A stretch of 14,809 bases of DNA from Gammaproteobacteria bacterium (GTDB lineage Bacteria; Pseudomonadota; Gammaproteobacteria; UBA11654): the NCBI GenBank assembly GCA_018672815.1, contig JABHDX010000008.1, positions 1 through 14,809 of the forward strand, written 5' to 3'. Positions 13,308 to 14,809 of the stretch are shown here, piece after piece (within the stretch, counting starts at the first letter, position 1; the number at the start of each line of letters is the position of its first letter). Both the position numbers and the translations under genes were made by a program. The notes beneath the pieces are model-generated. The model was not told where the DNA came from and searched no databases. It saw only the letters and a program-made list of their open reading frames with translations.

Positions 13308-14168
13308 TTAAGAATTATAAACTGACATATATCTTTCGCCTCGATCACAGAGTATGGTGACTATAATACCATCAGGATTATTATGCTCGAGCCACTTTTC
13401 TGATGCTAGAATATTTGCTCCTGAGCTTATCCCAACGAATATCCCAGTATCTCTTGCAAGCTTTTTTGCTCTTTTAATAGCATCATCTGTTTTAATAGTA
13501 ATAATATCATCCATACAGCTAACACTTGCAAGAAAATCTTTTCCATCATTTATTCCTTGGATGCCGTGCGGCATCTCTACCGGCATTACCATACAGACTT
13601 TTGTATCTAGTGAACTATTCTTTATAAACTGACGGATACCTTCAATTGTGCCTCCAGTTCCAGAGCCGTGGATGAAGGCACACCACTTTTTTTCTAATCC
13701 TATAACCTGCCTATGTATCTCTGGAGCTGTAACTATTCTATGGCACTCAGTGTTATCAGGATTGCTAAACTGTAGTGGTGACCAAGCATTTTTATTCTCA
13801 TTTATAAACTGATCTCTCATACTAATAGCAGCTTCAAAGTCATTTGGTGGAGCATCAATAATTTCGGCGCCATATGATCTCATCATTTGCCGGCGTTCGG
13901 TTGACATGTTACTAGGCATAAAGATCCGGCAGGGCACTGAATATGATGATGCAACTGCGCTCAAGGCAATTCCAGTATTTCCGCTTGTTGCCTCACAGAA
14001 AATACTATCTCTATTAATTTTCTTTTGTTGAAATGCTTTATTAACTACGTAGTGCACCATTCGATCTTTAACAGAACCTGTTGGGTTGTATGTTTCAAGC
14101 TTCGCATAGATTTTATCACTAATTTTTAATAAAGGTGTATTACCTATAATGTCACTAAGTTGACTCAT
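13308..14168 (-). CDS. cysM: Cysteine synthase (O-acetylserine sulfhydrylase, CysK/CysM family)
   Basis: The enzyme makes cysteine from O-acetylserine and sulfide or thiosulfate using pyridoxal phosphate. The 286-residue protein is near the usual 290-320 and has family motifs in order: NTPLL (10-14), NPTGSVKDR with the PLP lysine K34, the substrate loop TSGNTG (61-66), the phosphate-binding GSGTGGT, GISSGAN with the Ser that contacts the PLP ring nitrogen, and the C-terminal CDRGERYMS. All key residues are present, so it is probably active. The length and NPTGSVKDR motif do not decide between CysK and CysM, so the symbol is tentative. No cysE or sulfate-reduction genes are nearby. It starts seven bases after the MscS-like gene and is probably co-transcribed. 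Cystathionine beta-synthase-type use is less likely, since there is no CBS domain. Confidence 0.88.
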   Translation of the reverse strand: MSQLSDIIGNTPLLKISDKIYAKLETYNPTGSVKDRMVHYVVNKAFQQKKINRDSIFCEATSGNTGIALSAVASSYSVPCRIFMPSNMSTERRQMMRSYGAEIIDAPPNDFEAAISMRDQFINENKNAWSPLQFSNPDNTECHRIVTAPEIHRQVIGLEKKWCAFIHGSGTGGTIEGIRQFIKNSSLDTKVCMVMPVEMPHGIQGINDGKDFLASVSCMDDIITIKTDDAIKRAKKLARDTGIFVGISSGANILASEKWLEHNNPDGIIVTILCDRGERYMSVYNS

Positions 14169-14175
14169 TTTTTAT

Positions 14176-14544
14176 TTAGTCTTTTGCTTCTGGAAGAACT
14201 TTTTCAATTTTTAATCTATATAGATCAACATTGGGAACAATTAATTTTCTATCAGTATCAATAATATGAAAAACAGTCTTTGTAGGCGTTTGCCTTACTA
14301 TTCTTGCTTTTTTCTCACCACCAATATATACAATATCATCTGTATCAAAATCGCTTCCAAACATAAACATCATACCTGCTAAAATATTAGAAACAAGATT
14401 TTTAAATAATAAAGTAAGAAAAGCTACAGCAAAAAGCCAGCCATATTGTCCAACTAGATCAGAAAATATACGTTCAATAGCATGGACATCAGAATCGTTT
14501 ATTATTCTTGCAGCCGTAAGAGCAAAAAAATTGGACTTAAACAT
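14176..14544 (-). CDS. Minimal MscS-like mechanosensitive channel protein
   Basis: From ATG 14544 the product has 122 residues; a GTG at 14553 would add three. Residues 35-60 are one hydrophobic segment (WLFAVAFLTLLFKNLVSNILAGMMFMFG) with the SN-x2-AG pattern of the MscS pore helix TM3. It is followed by the beta domain: FDTDDIVYIGGEKKARIV and a final LIVPN, which correspond to the MscS cytoplasmic beta domain. E. coli MscS has 286 residues with TM1 and TM2 before the pore helix and an alpha/beta cage after the beta domain; both are missing here. The frame is undamaged. It might still form a small pore, or act on host MscS assembly, but that is inference. It heads the minus-strand run with cysteine synthase. 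Confidence 0.7.
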   Translation of the reverse strand: MFKSNFFALTAARIINDSDVHAIERIFSDLVGQYGWLFAVAFLTLLFKNLVSNILAGMMFMFGSDFDTDDIVYIGGEKKARIVRQTPTKTVFHIIDTDRKLIVPNVDLYRLKIEKVLPEAKD

Positions 14545-14552
14545 TAGTAACA

Positions 14553-14564
14553 CATTATAAATAT
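14553..14564 (-). promoter_or_regulatory. ATATTTATAATG motif upstream of the MscS-like gene (site 6)
   Basis: On the minus strand 14564-14553 reads ATATTTATAATG, again a TATTTAT core directed towards the downstream gene; it also contains TATAAT. The core lies about 13 bases before ATG 14544, so a transcript from it would have almost no leader. On the plus strand the same bases contain TATAAATA (14556-14563), identical to the T4 late-promoter octamer, 48 bases before the gene at 14612, so either direction is possible. Confidence 0.3.
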
Positions 14565-14611
14565 TGAGCCAGGCTATTTAATCTCACATAAAAAACTTTA
14601 TAAAATTTGTC

Positions 14612-14809
14612 ATGAGAGAAAAACTTATAACGCTTATAACAATTTTTTCTGTCTTATTATTTACTGCTGCTGGGCACACAGGTGATAATAATAATAGTCG
14701 ACGAAGAAATAAAGTCTTAACACCATTAAACAAGACACAGATAGTAGTTGCACTGAAGTGTGGCTATAAAAAAGTTTTTAGTAAAAAACCTAATATGAAT
14801 ACCATTGCC
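14612..14809 (+). CDS. Exported protein, N-terminal part; possible peptidoglycan hydrolase
   Basis: The frame runs from ATG 14612 to the window end, giving 66 residues without a stop. Residues 1-20 form a signal-like segment (Arg/Lys, then LITLITIFSVLLFTAAG), so the protein is probably exported. Residues 38-66 (LNKTQIVVALKCGYKKVFSK then PNMNTIA) resemble the first helix of lysozyme-like or glucosaminidase-like domains, where a similar helix precedes an AxQxALETGRG-type active-site motif. That motif would lie just outside the window, so the hydrolase call is a guess. If right, it would be an endolysin or virion-associated wall enzyme. It is divergent from the MscS-like gene. Confidence 0.5.
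   Translation, partial: MREKLITLITIFSVLLFTAAGHTGDNNNSRRRNKVLTPLNKTQIVVALKCGYKKVFSKKPNMNTIA

Noticed and set aside
13354..13632. Plus-strand open frame opposite the cysteine synthase
   Set aside because: It lies wholly within a gene with clear family motifs and has no start signal or recognisable product; it is a shadow frame.
14556..14563. TATAAATA as a T4-type late promoter for the gene at 14612
   Set aside because: The same bases fit the TATTTAT motif on the other strand, and the other exact TATAAATA octamers (minus strand at 1480-1487 and 4426-4433) point away from any nearby downstream gene, so a late-promoter system is not supported here.

Overview
This is an AT-rich window (about one third G+C by eye) packed with short genes. 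Many gene ends overlap or abut, strand switches are few, and no rRNA, tRNA, IS element or CRISPR array is visible. The gene content suggests a large tailed-phage (marine, jumbo-phage-like) genome or a phage-derived island in a Gram-negative bacterium. Phage-type signals are a tail-fibre-like protein (3118-3864), a DUF5824-like basic protein, a phage-family nucleotidyltransferase, a kinase-like protein, an HAD phosphatase, a metallophosphoesterase-like protein, and a short N-terminal peptide (I-K-I-x4-L-K-x-I-I-x-E) that recurs on unrelated proteins. Bacterial-type signals are a full-length malate synthase, a cysteine synthase, a DnaJ, a thioredoxin-fold protein, a small MscS-like channel and two exported lipoproteins. 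I cannot decide from one window whether the latter are auxiliary genes carried by a virus or whether the host is a bacterium.

Layout. 1-400 (minus): start of a lipoprotein with a von Willebrand A domain, running off the left edge. 492-4424 (plus): a run of virion-like and small unknown proteins, including a Dps/ferritin-like domain fused behind two copies of the recurring peptide, and a DUF5824-like gene with a probable frameshift. 4425-4585: a 161-base leader with repeats. 4586-8189 (plus): malate synthase, two small genes, DnaJ and a thioredoxin-like exported protein. 8184-9065 (minus): kinase-like protein. 9147-11489 (plus): HAD phosphatase, small unknown genes and a metallophosphoesterase homologue that has lost its metal ligands. 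11479-14544 (minus): mini-MscS, cysteine synthase, lipoprotein serine protease, DUF5522 protein and nucleotidyltransferase, in transcription order. 14612 onward (plus): start of an exported protein, possibly a peptidoglycan hydrolase.

How the genes may work together (inference). The plus block at 492-4424 looks like structural or packaged proteins. The recurring peptide ends in a hydrophobic-x-Glu pattern like the capsid-targeting and protease-cleavage sequence of T4 internal proteins, so ferritin, kinase and HAD enzymes could be packaged cargo. Malate synthase (acetyl-CoA + glyoxylate to malate), cysteine synthase, DnaJ and the thioredoxin-like protein would act on host metabolism and protein folding. 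The two lipoproteins, the MscS-like protein and the terminal exported protein would act at the host envelope.

Six of the intergenic spaces carry a TATTTAT core pointing towards the downstream gene, a candidate promoter element. All similarities were judged by eye from motifs and remembered family patterns; no database search was run.
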